NCBI GenBank assembly: GCA_013399875.1
Contig: VXAZ01009688.1
Location: forward strand, 372,830-436,829
Origin: Gymnorhina tibicen
Taxonomy: Eukaryota > Chordata > Aves > Passeriformes > Artamidae
DNA: 64,000 nucleotides
Reading direction: 5' to 3'
Position 1 is the first letter of the stretch. Every line of letters begins with the position of its first letter. Positions 13,401-25,900 of the stretch are shown in pieces. The position numbers and the translations under genes are program-made. The notes beneath the pieces were generated by a model, which was not told where the DNA came from, did no database searches, and saw nothing but the letters and a program-made list of their open reading frames with translations.

Positions 13401-13831
13401 CTTACATTGCTCTTGGGTTTTTCCAGGTGGGTTTTGCTTGGGTTCCTCTCACAGATCTCTTCACTGCTGAAGGTTTCCGTCCTGCTGTGAGTGTGCCCAG
13501 CCATGCTTCTGGAACTTGCTGTGGCTTATCGGTGTTGTTTGTGTGCAGCATTCCAATCCCAGATCCCCTCCCTTGGCACCCATTCCTGCTGCATTGCTCA
13601 TTTGGTTACAGAGCTGAGCTGAAACCACTTAAAAGCATTTTCTTTGTCAGGGCTTGAAATCCTGATAAATTCTGTAATCAATGAGAGGGAGTGAAATAAT
13701 GAAAAGGATCCTGCCTGGAACTTCACCAGCTGGAAACTCACTTTTTCTGCTCAGTTGTTTGCAGGATTTCAGTGCTTCCAGAGGAGCTGAGATTTAAAAC
13801 TGAGGGGTTTTGGTAGAGGGTGTCTCAGCCA

Positions 13832-14155
13832 TCATGGAATCATGGAATGGGTTGGGTTGGAAGGACCTTAAAGCCCACCCGTGCCCTGGGCAGGGACCCA
13901 CTGTCCCGTGCCCTGGGCAGGGACACCTCCCACTGTCCCAGGGTGCTCCAAGCCCCGGCCAGCCTGGCCTTGGGCACTGCCAGGGATCCAGGGGCAGCCA
14001 CAGCTGCTCTGGGCACCCTGTGCCAGGGCCTCCTCACCTTCACAGGGAAGGATTTCTCCCCAGTATCCAATTTAAACCCACCCCTCTCAGTTTACAGCCA
14101 TTCCCCCTCGTCCTGTCACCCCAGGCCCTTGTGAGAAGTCCCTCTGCAGCTCTCA
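13832..14155 (-). mobile_element. CR1 fragment with internal tandem duplication
   Basis: Reverse-strand CR1 beginning at its 3' end with CATGGAATCATGGAATGGG, then GGAAGGACCTTAAAGCCC, the usual central blocks, AGGGAAGGATTTCTCCCCAG and CATTCCCCCTCGTCCTGTCA. The block CCGTGCCCTGGGCAGGGAC occurs twice in tandem (near 13880 and 13904), where most copies have it once. No coding part remains. Confidence 0.88.
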
Positions 14156-14298
14156 GCTGGGCTGAGCAGATCAGACACCAGTGCTGCAGTTGGTGATACA
14201 GGGGGAACCAAAGGAGAAGGAAAGTGGATAATTAGGGATTTGCATATGGGGGATGTATCTTTGCTTGTAGACAAGGGAATCTCCCCTGTGGCTAGATA

Positions 14299-14396
14299 TG
14301 GACAGGGGTCAGTGGTGGCCTGGGCAGTGCCCAGGCAGCTCTTGGACTTGGTGATCTCAGAGAGCTTTTCCAGCCTCAAGGGCTCTGAGATTCTTT
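14299..14396 (+). mobile_element. CR1-like 3' fragment, older subfamily
   Basis: CTTGGACTTGGTGATCTCAG, then GAGCTTTTCCAGCCTCAAGG and GAGATTCTTTG, resemble the terminal CR1 segment GACTTGATGATCTTGGAGGT ... TTTTCCAACC ... GATTCT. Divergence is appreciable. The 5' limit is unclear. Confidence 0.5.
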
Positions 14397-16225
14397 GTGC
14401 TTGTAGAATTCCTGTTAAAAGGTGGTGATTTCTCCGTGCTTATTTGGAATTCTGGTCTGCTGCCTCTTCACTCAAAGAGGGGGAAAAAGGGATTTTTTGG
14501 GACTCTGCCTTTTTCTCATGAGCTGAAAACAAAACTGGAAGCCTTTGCTGCCAGGCTGGCTGGAGAATGAGGCAGCCTGATGGCTAAACCAGGACAGCAC
14601 CCAGGGAAGGAGGAGCCCTGGGCTGCCCTGATGGTGGCTTTTAGCAGATCTTAAAGGGGATGCTGGGGCTGGCAAAGCTGCTGTTCCTTAGCGGAGGAGG
14701 GAGACATCAAAACCTGTGAGGTGGGCAGCAGCAGGAAAATTGACTGCCTGCCTCTGTTAAATCATTGCTTCTCACCATCATTAACAACTCGATTTCCTTT
14801 CCTTATTGGGATCAATCAGCTCATTTAAATTCACTCGTCCTCGTTTCTAATTAAGGACATTAACAAAGGAGTTTTCCCCACTCCAACACTTTGGAGCATT
14901 TGCTTTGATTGAACCTCTGAAATGTTTGCAGGGGATGACTCCGAGGGCTGTTCCTTGGAGCTCCTGGCAGCTCTAGGAGCTGCAGGAATGCGGGCAAAAC
15001 ATGAAGTTAGAAAAGTGGGATGTGGAGTTGCCACCCTTGGAATTAACAAAAAAAATACTAGTTTGTACTTGTGCTGCCTCATCACTGCAGCTGGGCCACT
15101 TCCCAGCAGCGGTGACATTCCGGGAATCCCTGGGGACACGGGGCAGTGTGGTCACAGTCTGCAGCTGGACAGACTGAGTCCTGCAGGTGGTACTTGGGCA
15201 AGGTAAAACAAGGGGTCAGAGACAATTTCAGGGAAAAGAAGTAAATCACAGATTCCTGGTTCTCAGCCTGTTTCAGGTTCTGAAAATCCTTGGTTGGTTT
15301 GCTGCCTAATTGCAGAGCCCCCCTGACCAGTTCAGGTGACCAGCACAGCACAAAGGCCACCTGTGGCCATGGTCACCGGGCCACACCTCTGTCTGCAGTC
15401 TGAGGGCCAGAGAGGGGTAAAGGCACGAGCCTGCAACTTCAAATGTTTAGATTCACTTCATCACTGCCCTTGAGTTCTTCCGCCTGCCTGGGTTCTGATT
15501 TTCCATCTGCAAACCCCTCCCTTCTCTCGGGTGCTCCTGCGGGGTGAGCAGCTCCCCAGGGGTTGTGGCTCCCTCCTGCAGCCCTGCTTTCCCCCCTTGG
15601 GATGGGTTCACTTTGGGATTCCCGAAGTTCTCTTCTGCTGCAGTACTTTAAAGGCAATCCTGGGGCTCTGCAGGCCATTTGAGGCTCTGCGGGCTGGGAA
15701 GCAGGGGTGGCAGTGACAGGAGCCTCCCGAGGTGCCCTTAATTGCTGGCGAGTTCCTCAGTTCTGGAGCGCCCCTTCGGCGGCATCTCTGAAGTGACTCT
15801 TTCTTCCTTGATCTGGCTTTGACTTTCAATTAGAGCCTGGGATCTGCGGCAGAACATAACACCAGGCTTTAAATACCAGCTGTGCCTTACTTTTAATGCT
15901 TTCCTGCTTCAAAGCCGGGCTTTGGGAGCGTACGGAGACTGGAGTTGTCTCTCTAAGGTGGTCCCTGTGGGTTCGGGATTCATGCTGGTGATCAGGGCAG
16001 GATTTGTTTCTCTGGATTATGGAGAGTAACTTGCAAGAAGTGTCGATGGTTCTGGTAGCAACGACAGAGGTTTGGCCGTGTTTTAATTAATAAGGCTCCA
16101 GCTCAGACTGTGTTTTACAGTACTGATGAAAGGCACGGTTCTGCAGCGTGCTCTGAGGATCCGCTGCTGCTCGGTGCCGGGAGAGCGCTGGCTGCCGTCC
16201 CTGACTGCCCCTGTGTCCCCTGCAG

Positions 16226-16426
16226 GGCAGGAGCGCATCGGGAAGGACTCGCACTACGAGCAGGAGGGGAAGGTGCAGTTCGTGATCGACGCCGTGTACG
16301 CCATGGCCCACGCCCTGCACCACATGAACCGCGACCTGTGCGCCGACAGCGCCGGGCTGTGCCCCGAGATGGAGCACGCGGGGGGCAAGCGGCTGCTCAA
16401 GTACATCCGCAGCGTCAACTTCAACG
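16226..16426 (+). CDS. GRM7: GRM7 coding exon (201 bp; likely exon 6)
   Basis: This exon continues the glutamate-binding Venus-flytrap domain: the split glycine, [66 protein letters not shown] and one base of the next glycine. [14 protein letters not shown] is the hinge-side segment conserved in the family. Its lysine (codon 16270-16272) corresponds by family knowledge to the residue that contacts the distal carboxylate of glutamate. [13 protein letters not shown] has two cysteines and differs from the mammalian GRM7 sequence I recall ([12 protein letters not shown]). TGCAG precedes at 16221-16225; a GTGAGA donor follows at 16427. Both ends are phase 1, so the exon is skippable in frame. All 66 complete codons end in G or C, extreme even for a bird. 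The next exon continues NG|SAGTPV. Confidence 0.97.
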
Positions 16427-16434
16427 GTGAGACA

Positions 16435-16766
16435 GGGACCCCCCCGGTCCCCTGCTGGCACCCCCGCTCCCCTGCTGACCCCCTGTCATTGACTGACCCC
16501 CCAGTCCCCTACTGACCCCCTGTCATCAACTGACNNNNNNNNNNNNNNNNNNNNNNNNNNNNNNNNNNNNNNNNNNNNNNNNNNNNNNNNNNNNNNNNNN
16601 NNNNNNNNNNNNNNNNNNNNNNCCCTGCTGACCAACCCTGTCACCTACTGACACCCCTCAGTCCCCTACTGACCAACCCTGTCACCTGCTGGCCCCCCTG
16701 TCACCTACTGACCCCTCCTGTCCCCTACTGACCCCCCAGTCACCTACTGACCCCCCGTCATGAAGC
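16435..16766. repeat. C-rich degenerate minisatellite containing an assembly gap
   Basis: Variants of CCCCTACTGACCCCC with CAGTCACC or TGTCACC linkers recur at roughly 20 bp steps on both sides of the gap. The array starts eight bases after the exon donor. Units are imperfect, unlike the 72 bp array at 5293. The assembler failed inside it, so true copy number is unknown. Confidence 0.88.
16535..16622. other. Assembly gap (88 N)
   Basis: Eighty-eight undetermined bases lie in the C-rich repeat. The gap is intronic and does not interrupt coding sequence. Its true size may differ from the number of Ns. Confidence 0.99.
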
Positions 16767-19700
16767 TGGGGCTTGGGAAGGCCGTTTGGTCTGGGTGTAG
16801 ATTGCTGTTCCTGGTGTTCCATGGGATTTGCCCTGGGTCCTCCCAAGGGTGTAGCAGCTCTGTGTGAGAGGAAAAGCGCTGCCTGTTCTTTTCCCATTCT
16901 CGAGTGTCCTGAGCCCCGGGGCTTGGGCTCCCGTCGGTGTGGAACAGCTCTCCCGTGGGATCACCCTGCTGGCCCTGCTCTGGGGCCGTGTCCTCCCTGC
17001 AGAGGCACTGCAGTCCCTGCAGCCAGGGCTGGAGCGAGGCTGTGATGAAGAGCGGCTGGATCTGAGCGAGGAGCTCGGTGTGCATCTTGTGATCGTCGTT
17101 GCCTGGAGAACAAAAGGCCCAAAATATGGAAAACTTTAAACCTTGAGTGCTCACGCAGTGAGGTTCTGAAAGTTCTGAAGTGCAATTGTATTTTTGCCAG
17201 TGAAAAGCTGAAGATGCCATTCACAGGAGCCCCTTGGGTGCTCAAACTGCCATGAACGTGCTCTGAGTAACAAACACCTTGGCTGGTGACACCTCTGTAA
17301 CTCCTGTCCTCCTCTTAATAATTCATTTCTCATCTTGCAGTGATTAAGAGATCGAGATCCTACAAATTCAGTCAGATTGTGTCTGGGTTTGAGGGCTTCC
17401 TGCAGGTGTCAAGTGCCCTGTGTCTGTGTGGGGAGAAGGCAGCTCCTTTGTTGGGAACTGAATTAAATTGTCACGGCTCTGCATGAGCAAGAAGCTGCAG
17501 CCTGGAGACTGAGACAGGTTCTGAACTGCTTGCTGGGCTCATCGAAATCTGGTAAATCTTAATAGAAAGAAAATAAATCCTAAATTATCAAAAATATGAC
17601 ATGTGAAATAACGACATGTTTTAATGATTGGAAGATCAAGGGTTATTGTTGAAACCCGTTTCCTCTCTGTGATGAGGTTTCCATACGTCACTTTTTATTA
17701 ATTTCATTATTTCATCAAAGGAGCCTGAGCTGGGGCTGGAATGCTGCAGTGATGTGAACCAGGACTGACAGACCCTGCGGACAGGTGGCACAGAAAGGGC
17801 TCCAGAGCCTCACCTGGGCCCACGCAGAGGTTCGGGAGGGCTTGCCCCTGCTGAGCAGAGCCTTGGCTGGAGCCCAATTACTGCAGCTTCAAAGTCAGGA
17901 GAGGGGATGCGTCTGCCTGACCCCTGCCCCGAGGTTACCGGTGCTTCCCAGTTCCACAGCTGCTCGTCCTCCCGACGGATCGCGGGCTGCTCCCAGCCTG
18001 TCTGCGTCATTTTAGCACAGAAACAGTGCTGGGGCTGGAAACGGTGTTTGCTCCTGCCTGCCCCGTGTCCAGAGCCGTGTGTGAGGTCCCAGGGACTGTG
18101 CCTTTGGGGTCTCTGCAGTGACCCATGCCACGGTGCTGTGCAGCTGGATCCAAGGGCATCCTCTGTCACGTGAAACGGCTTTGCTGGGGATGTGGGCCGT
18201 GCTCCCGTGAAGGTGACCAGAGGCGTGTTCTTGGCCGCGTGCCCCGGGTTCGTCCCAGCACTGGCGTTGGGGTGGCCGTGACAGTGGTGTCCATCCTGCA
18301 CCTGCCTCCTGCCGGGCAGCCCCCAGCCTCGCTCTGTGTCCTGGGGCTGTGTCGTGGGCAGTCCTCGGACGTGTCTGTTGCATTTTGGGAGCCTCACTCA
18401 AGCTCCTGCCACTTCAGGTGTCCCTTTCTTGCCAGCTCTGACAAGCCCGAGCTTAACTCACCCTAAGCAGCCCTAAGAGTCATGATTAGCCAAATCCCAC
18501 TTAGCACTTGTGCTGCCTTTCCCGAGGAGCCAAGGAATTACAGCCCTGGCTTCTGATTCACTCTCAGTGTTTCCACTCGAATGTATTCTGGCTACATGAA
18601 TCTGTAATGACAATTAAATATCTGCCTGGTGCTCACAAGGAACCAGCGAGGAGAGATTTCAGTGGGAGATTTTCTGTACCAGCCTTTGAACTGAATTTGT
18701 GTCTGATCTCAGAGGATTGTAGGAGAGACAGGAAACAATTTACCAGGGCTAGAATGGAGACTATGCTAATTCACTCCTTCAAATCTTTTTTTCACTCCCT
18801 GGAATTCAATGAAGAATGGGAATCATGAAGAAAACGATAATCTTAAAGTTCAGTGCTACAACAGGAGAGATTTTTCATTGCTTTAGGGAAAAAAAGTTAC
18901 GCAGGAGGAGGAAGCTTTGAATATAGATATGCTGGAGGATTGTCATAATCTTCAATCTTGGCACAATATTACTCTACCCTACCGAAACCTATTTTAATAT
19001 GTCTGGAAATAAATGTCACCCTGGAAGGTTGCTCCTGGAGCTCTGAGGAAATGAGGCACCGCTTTGAATCCTCCTCTCAGGAAGGTTCCCACCCAGTGCC
19101 GTGGTGATTAAAATGCAGATGTCCTGCTGGGAGCTCACCTGAGGCTCAGGGCTCGTGTCAGGGCAGCTCCAGGCTTTGCCAGCACGCAGCAAAGGTCCGG
19201 GGCTCTCGTGCCCTGCACTTTCCCATGTTTGTCACTTCAGTACGGGGTAAATAGAGGTAATCCAGTGCCACAGAGCCCAGATGAGGAGTGCACAAGGAAT
19301 GCTCTTCCCAAAGCTTCCTCTGTTCTTTCCCACCCCAGCACACAGCGATTACGGGAATGGAACATATTGTGGAGGAGGAAGCTATTCCTGGATGCTAGTC
19401 AAGACTCACTAGACCCGGGCTGACTTCTGACAGCAGCATCCCTCAGAAGCAGATGGAACATTTTCTGGAGGGGGGAAAGCAGCATTTAGAGGCTCCATTC
19501 ACAGGAGTGGTTTTCACTGGAGAGCTCCCTGAGGAAGGGGAGGTGGGAGGGAGGCTGGAGGGCAGGAGGAAAAGCCTTCTGATATTTCTCATGTTGGGCA
19601 GAGCAGAGCGAGGTAAGGCTCATCTAGGATTGCCACGTTTATTTTCAGGCAGCAGGGTCAGGCAGAGATGGTGGATCTGTGGGAAAGGGCCGGGTGAGGG

Positions 19701-19859
19701 CAGTGTCCTGAGGTGCCCGCTTTGGATGGCTGGGGGGATGGATGGCCTCGCCCTGGAACATGCTTCCAATGTGAAAGCTCTCACCCATGACCAAATAAAA
19801 GAGATTTGGTAAAGGTTTGGTGTTGGTTGGTTGGATTTTGTCTTGTTTCCTTCCCCCAG

Positions 19860-19999
19860 GCAGTGCTGGCACTCCAGTGATGTTCAACAAGAACGGGGAC
19901 GCCCCGGGGCGCTACGACATCTTCCAGTACCACAGCAGCAACACCAGCACGCCGGGCTACCGCCTCGTGGGCCAGTGGACAGATGACCTCCAGCTCAAC
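19860..19999 (+). CDS. GRM7: GRM7 coding exon (140 bp; likely exon 7)
   Basis: This exon encodes the end of the Venus-flytrap domain and the lead into the cysteine-rich linker: two bases of glycine, then [40 protein letters not shown] and DDLQLN. The segments [20 protein letters not shown] and QWTDDLQLN mark group III receptors. The join to the previous exon creates the potential N-glycosylation sequon N-G-S, and NTS within the exon is a second. The exon enters in phase 1 and leaves in phase 0, so skipping it would break the frame. The acceptor is CCCCCAG at 19853-19859 and the donor GTGAGT starts at 20000. The 140 bp length equals the size I recall for this exon in group III genes. Confidence 0.96.
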
Positions 20000-22900
20000 G
20001 TGAGTCTTTCCTGGCTCCTTTTTGTTGGGTACGGGCACTCGATGCTTATAAACTCAGTAGGGATCTGTTTCCTCACTGCTCCATAGTGGGGTTTTTGCAC
20101 ATTTTCTCCTTCTCCTCTGTCCTGCAACCTTCTCCCTGTACCCAGAGAACCGAAGCTCCTCAGACTAACAGAGACATGAGGTGATCATGCAAATTTTATT
20201 ACTTCTGCGTGTCTGCAGCCCCTGGTTGCCAGCTTGGAAAATGAAGCTGTGATTTGTTGTGGTTTGAAACCACTGGGCTTTCATTTGCAGATGCTTTTCA
20301 GTTTTTCTTGTCTTTGGGAAGCTGAAACGAAATGTTTTTGGAGTGAGTCACTTTTCCGGTGGTACTTTCAATCCGTGTGGATGAGGTGGCCTTTCTGGGA
20401 TGATGCCTAAAGGAAAACAAGCACGTAGGAGCAGGTGCTCAAATACACTTTGATGTTTCCCAGAAAAAAACCCCAGGACTGCTGGGTGGGAAAGCTGAAG
20501 ACCACGTCAGCCTCACTCATACCAGGCAGGTCTGTGACCTCGCTGGGTGAGGATCTCTGCTTGGCTTTGGGCACTTTGCTTCAGCCTCGAGTTCCTGGAG
20601 AAGTGGTGCCAGTTTTACCTCAGGGTGGCTCCCTGTAGTGTTATTAACACCCAAAGACAGGGATTCCAGTTCAGCTTGGCTCTCCAGCCACACAGCCTGA
20701 GTAAGATCAAAGTACTCCTGAAGGAAAAAGGGTATTTGTAGAAAAAGGGTTTCCTCTCTCAGTCAACTTTCCCACCCCAAGAACATCAGGAATTCTGGGT
20801 GTGCTGTGGCTCCTTCTCTGCCTCTGCTGCCAGATCTCCTTTGGAAGCAGGGTGCAGGGTGAGAGGACAGGCTGTGTGCCATGGCCCAGCCCTGACACCC
20901 CTCCGGAGGTGGCCAGGGCACCCAGGGGTGGCACAGGGGGTGAGCCGGGGGGTGCTCCCAGCCCACAGCTCTCTGTGGACCCAGCGTGACTCGCTGCACT
21001 TGGGGCTGGCCCCGTGACCTGTGGGGACATCTGAGCCCTTTGTGGCTGGGACACAAACCAGGGGCTGCCCACAGGGGTCACAGCCATCACCTGGGGTGGA
21101 ACCAAAGGTGGGACACTTTCTATTTTTAATGTTTTCATGTGGTTTGTTAAATCAAGCAAATAATGTGGGTCACCGAGGGTCCAGTCTTGGACACTGACCA
21201 CAAACAATATTTTGCTCTCCTTGAATTTTGGCTCATTTTTATTTTCTGTGTTTGATTTGCTCTTTCAGGGTTTTTCAACTTTTGACATTCTATATAAGGA
21301 AACACATATTAACTTGCAATTTACAGTTCTTTTAGCAAAAAATATTAATATTTTATTAAGCAAATCCTTCTTTGTGTAAACTACACATCCTGATTCATTA
21401 AAATTTAAAGCAAAATTAATGGAGCTTGATTTGTATTCCTGTTGTTGTGTTAAATGTTTCCATAAAAAGACCTCTTTCCTCACCCTCATATCCTCATGGC
21501 CACAGGGTCATATCAGTAGCTGAGATTCTCTCACTAACGTCCCTTCTAATCACTCAAGCATCCTAGTTTCTCACACAAATGTATATAATATAGTCCCTTT
21601 TGTATTATTGTATTATTTCTTACAATAATAAACAAAACTGTGGGGTTTAGAGAAGTCAAGGATTCCTGGAAATAACCAAAATAAATACTGTTAAATACAT
21701 CCCCGGGAAAACTACCAGAGGATACGATTTGTCTTCAGTAATTATTGTGGCAATAACTCTTTAGGGGACGTTTCCCCAGTTCTTATTTCTTAAATACAAC
21801 ACAAGAGGGGAAAGCAAAGGGTGTTTGGTGCAAGTGCTGCTTTGGATTTGGCAGCTGCCGCAGAGGGGCTTTGTTTCCCGAGAGCTTTGTCACTCTGGGC
21901 AGCCTCGGGCAGCTCCGTGTGTCTGCACCACCCAGACTGAGCGGGGAAGGCTGGTCACACTCACCTCCAAGGTAAGGACACTCAGATCCCAGAGGCAGGA
22001 GGGAAATAACTGCAGGAGACCAGCATAGGTGAGCAAATATTTTCTTCCTTATCACTGCCCTCACTGCAAGAAGGAACGGGAATGTTTTGGTGTTCTGTTC
22101 CTCTGGCAGGGCTGCTGCTGTTTGGTCTGTTGTGGGTGTCTTCACAATAGTCATCTTCCCATTCGTGGTACTTTTTGGAGTATGGTGGGCACAGGCTTGG
22201 GTTAATCTGGAGAGCTGAACCAGATGTTTTCATGTAAGATTGCAGAGCAACTTGTGTTGCAGTTTTGTCTCTCTTGCTTGCGTGAGTAGACAGACTGAGG
22301 GGAGCTTTAACAACTTACTTGCAACTCTTCAAATCTGCTCTGTTTTCTTATTGTTGTCCTGGGTGGATAAACCTGGGTTAATGAATTACCTGGGACTGCC
22401 TGTTCTCCCCAGTCCCGATGGCTTCTGCCCCCCTTGGCACCCCTTTGCTGGGTGCTGGGGGCAGAACTGCTGGGCCGGGGCAGCGCCGAGCCCGGCTCTG
22501 CTCCCCGGCACAACTGTGGGCAAGGAGTCTCCTCTCACTGCTGTTCACTCACCCTGCACTGACATTTCTGTATCTCAGGTCAGATAACAAAATATTTTAT
22601 GACTTTTCACTGCAGCAAACTTGGGACATAACAATTTAGGTGAGGGCAGTACAACCATCCTGGTTTTTTTTCCTGCTTGGTAGCAAACAGCCGAGCACAG
22701 CTTTGCCCAGCACCCAGCACAGGGTTTAGTAACAGTTTTGGCTGTATTTCAGGTGTCTATGCAAGGATAAAACGAGCAGATGTCTAATTTTAAAGGGCTT
22801 GGCCAGTATTCCATGAAAAGCCATGGCAGTGCTTTTTTCTCCCTGCAGCGAGGGTGTGATGATGAGGTGCCCACCCATCTCCCACAGGAGGCCGGGAAAG

Positions 22901-25900
22901 GCCACATCCCACCCCTCTCTTTGGTGAGGATTCTGCCGAGCTCTGTCAGCCCCTCCTCGGCCCCAGCACGCAGATTTGGGATGCAGAATTTATAGTCCAC
23001 ATCCTCCTGCCACTTGAAATGCTCTGCCCTGGATTTTAGGATCAGAAACTTGGCCAGCTGCATCCCTGTTGAAATCCAGCACCGTGACCCCCAGCGCCTG
23101 TTGAAAGGCAGAGATACAGCTAATGCAATTAGGATATAAATCCTCTGGCCACAGGGACAGCTGCATTTTAACCCAGGACTGGAGCTCTGTGAGGGTGCTC
23201 TCTGTGCTACAGGGCAGCTCCATCCTTACCAGAACTGCCTGGACTGGCTGTAGCTTTGATGTGTTTCCAAAGCCAGAAGTGCTGCTGGTGAAAAGGAGCC
23301 AATCTGCAGTGGGGAGGAGGAGGAGTGTTGTGCAGCAGCTGGTTTTGGGTTGGTTTCCTTTTCCAGTGGGTCATTTCAGTTTGTTGTTTGGTTGGGTTTT
23401 TCCTTTATATCTAAGGTTGCGTGGTTCCAGCAGCAGGAGATCGTGAGGATGGCTGAAGGCAGCATGGCCAGGAGACAGGTCCTGCCTCCAGGCCTTGTGC
23501 TTCTCTTTGCATCCTAGGCAAGGAATGAACCCCTCTGTGCCCTGCTCTGCCTCCACCTCCCACGGATCCAGCTCTGGACGTGGTTGTGAGGCCCCGGGCA
23601 GCCTTTGGGGCTGCTGGATAAGAGGCACTGGAGGAATGCGAGGAGCTGGCTGAGCAGCTCCCATACGTGGCTGGCTCCTAAAAATGCAGCTTCTCGTGCT
23701 TTGAGGTGCCTGACACAAACACAAACACATCTCTCCTGGAGGAACTGATGTGCCTGAAGGAGGAAGAAATGGATCGCTCCTAGAGGAAGCGCAGGTTCTC
23801 CTGGGAAATTTGGTGATATTGCTTCTCTTTCTCGAGGTACAGTTAACTCAGCAGGTCCCAGGTTTATTATGTTTTCCCATCCCATTCCCTGTCCAAGCAT
23901 CCCAGAGCTGTCAAAATCAACAAGTAAAGGAAACAATCCCTGTGAAATTGTTGAACGTGCTTTTTCCAGGTGTTTGCCTTGTGCTGAGGCTGGGGAGACC
24001 TGTCCGGGCTCCTGCCTATGGACACGAGCTGCTCCCTGGGGTCCAGTGACAGTGAGGTGTGGGGTGTTGGGATCCTGCCTGATGGGCTGGAGGTGCTGGC
24101 TGGACACCAGAGGGAAGCTCTCCCTGGGGAAGGGCTCCTGCCCCTGTTCCATGTGGGAGCGCCTGGCCAAGGTGTGGGGTCACCTCGGCCAGCCCTCCAC
24201 AGCTCCCCCACGGGCAGGACGATGCCCTCTCACTTCACCCTCAGCTTGGAGGAGTGAGATGCTTCCATGAGACCTGGTTATTTGCCACTGGAGAGGGAGA
24301 TCTTCCTGGAGCAAGCTGATGCGGGGGTGTTTTTCAGCCTGATTGTCTAATTAATGCTGTAATAAGGCCATTAGTGTCTGCATAGCGTGCATCATGTTGT
24401 GTCTTAATTGCATCGGCGTCTCCACCGTGCCCAACGCTCTCTTCCAGCTCAGAGTTCCAGCTCCTAACGGTGCCACCGGGCTCTGGGGCCTGCAGCACAT
24501 GTTCAGCGTGGCTGCAGGAGGTGTGTGCCTGACTGGGGATGGAAAACACCGTGTCCTGTCCCTTATTACACCGCAGAGATTTCAGGCAGCTCGTGCTCGA
24601 GACGTGCCTCACTTCCAGAGCATCAGGCAGGGCCGACTGCGAGCGCCAGATAAAACCAAACCATTGCTCTAATTAATTTGTCTGCAAACAGAAATAAATA
24701 CATATTAGAGATGCCTAAACGTGCTGCGTGCGGGGATAAACAGGGAGATCTGCATTGTTCTGGGTGTGCCCTGGGGCTGGAGATGGCCCGGTGGTGTGGA
24801 GCAGAGCAGGGTTGGAGGCAGGGCTGTGGTTCTGCGGAGCCCTGGCACACCCTGCTGGGGCTGCTGCCAGCCCCTCACCCTTTTAGGGATGTCCCCCAGC
24901 AGTCAGTGGTGTGTGGCTGCAGCCCTGCCAAACAAGGGCTTGGGAGATGAATGGCACTGGTGATCACCAGGGTGGTTCCACGGACATGGCTGCTCATGGC
25001 TCCAGCTCCCCTCGCCGACCCCGGCTCCCTGGGGAAGGAGCTGGGAGCTGCTGGTTTCCTGGGGCAGGGTCAGGCCTGCTTTTTAGCAGAGAGTGAAATA
25101 AAGTCTTGCTTGAAATGAGTGACATCCCTGTAGCTCAGGGTTTGGGGCGAGCTGGGGGTCAGCGTGCCCCCAGAGCAGGGGGAGCCTTTGCTGGCAGGAC
25201 AGCAGCAGGGACAGGGACAGGGACACCACGGTCACTGACACAGACAGCGTGGAACTTGCACACTGCAGTTCTTTTTTCCCCACGAACAGAAGTACACTGA
25301 GTAACTCTGTAATCCTCGGTGCAATTTATGCAGAACCTGCTCACTTCAACACCTCCTGAATCTGTTTGGGCTCAGACTAATCAATTCACATGCCATAAAC
25401 ATCTCTGTTAGGGAATTTGGAAATAAATGTTATGAATAGTGAGCTGGGGAAGAGAGTAATTAACTGCCTAACCTGCTGGCAGGAGACCTGGCTGTACCTG
25501 CCTTTTTTTGATAAAATATCCGAATTGGAATTGGATTCAAGCCCCTCTTCAGTGATGTTTGTTGCTCAGGAATATTCTGCCAACAGATGGTATTTTTCTA
25601 AAATAACACGTTCAAACTGATTTCTGTTCATTGTTTTCTTGGGTTTGTTGCTGGGCGCTGGGTTTTCTCTTTGGAGCAGAATGTGTTCAAAGGAGATGGA
25701 TTTTCTTCTCTTGGCACTGTTAGGGACACTCTGCATCTTCTGCTGCCCTTGTCCTGTCCCTGCAAATGTCACATCAGTCACTGGGTGACACGTGGTGACA
25801 GTCCCACTCACAGGGACGGGGTGTCTGGATTTATGGGAATTATTTCCCAGCATTTATGCTGCTCAATGCAGAGTCCTTCCAGAAGGATCTGCAGCCTGTT

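Larger units (their letters stand above)
16427..19859 (+). other. GRM7: GRM7 intron between the 201 and 140 bp exons
   Basis: A 3.4 kb intron, with its length uncertain because of an 88-base gap. The donor is GTGAGA and the acceptor is a clean polypyrimidine tract ending in CCCCCAG at 19859. The first 340 bp are a C-rich tandem repeat. The rest is unique intronic sequence with AT-rich patches (17540-17720, 18600-19020). No other gene or CR1 copy is evident. Confidence 0.85.

Noticed and set aside
23514..24170. Minus-strand open frame of 218 codons
   Set aside because: No recognisable domain or repeat-element protein; ordinary chance frame in intron.
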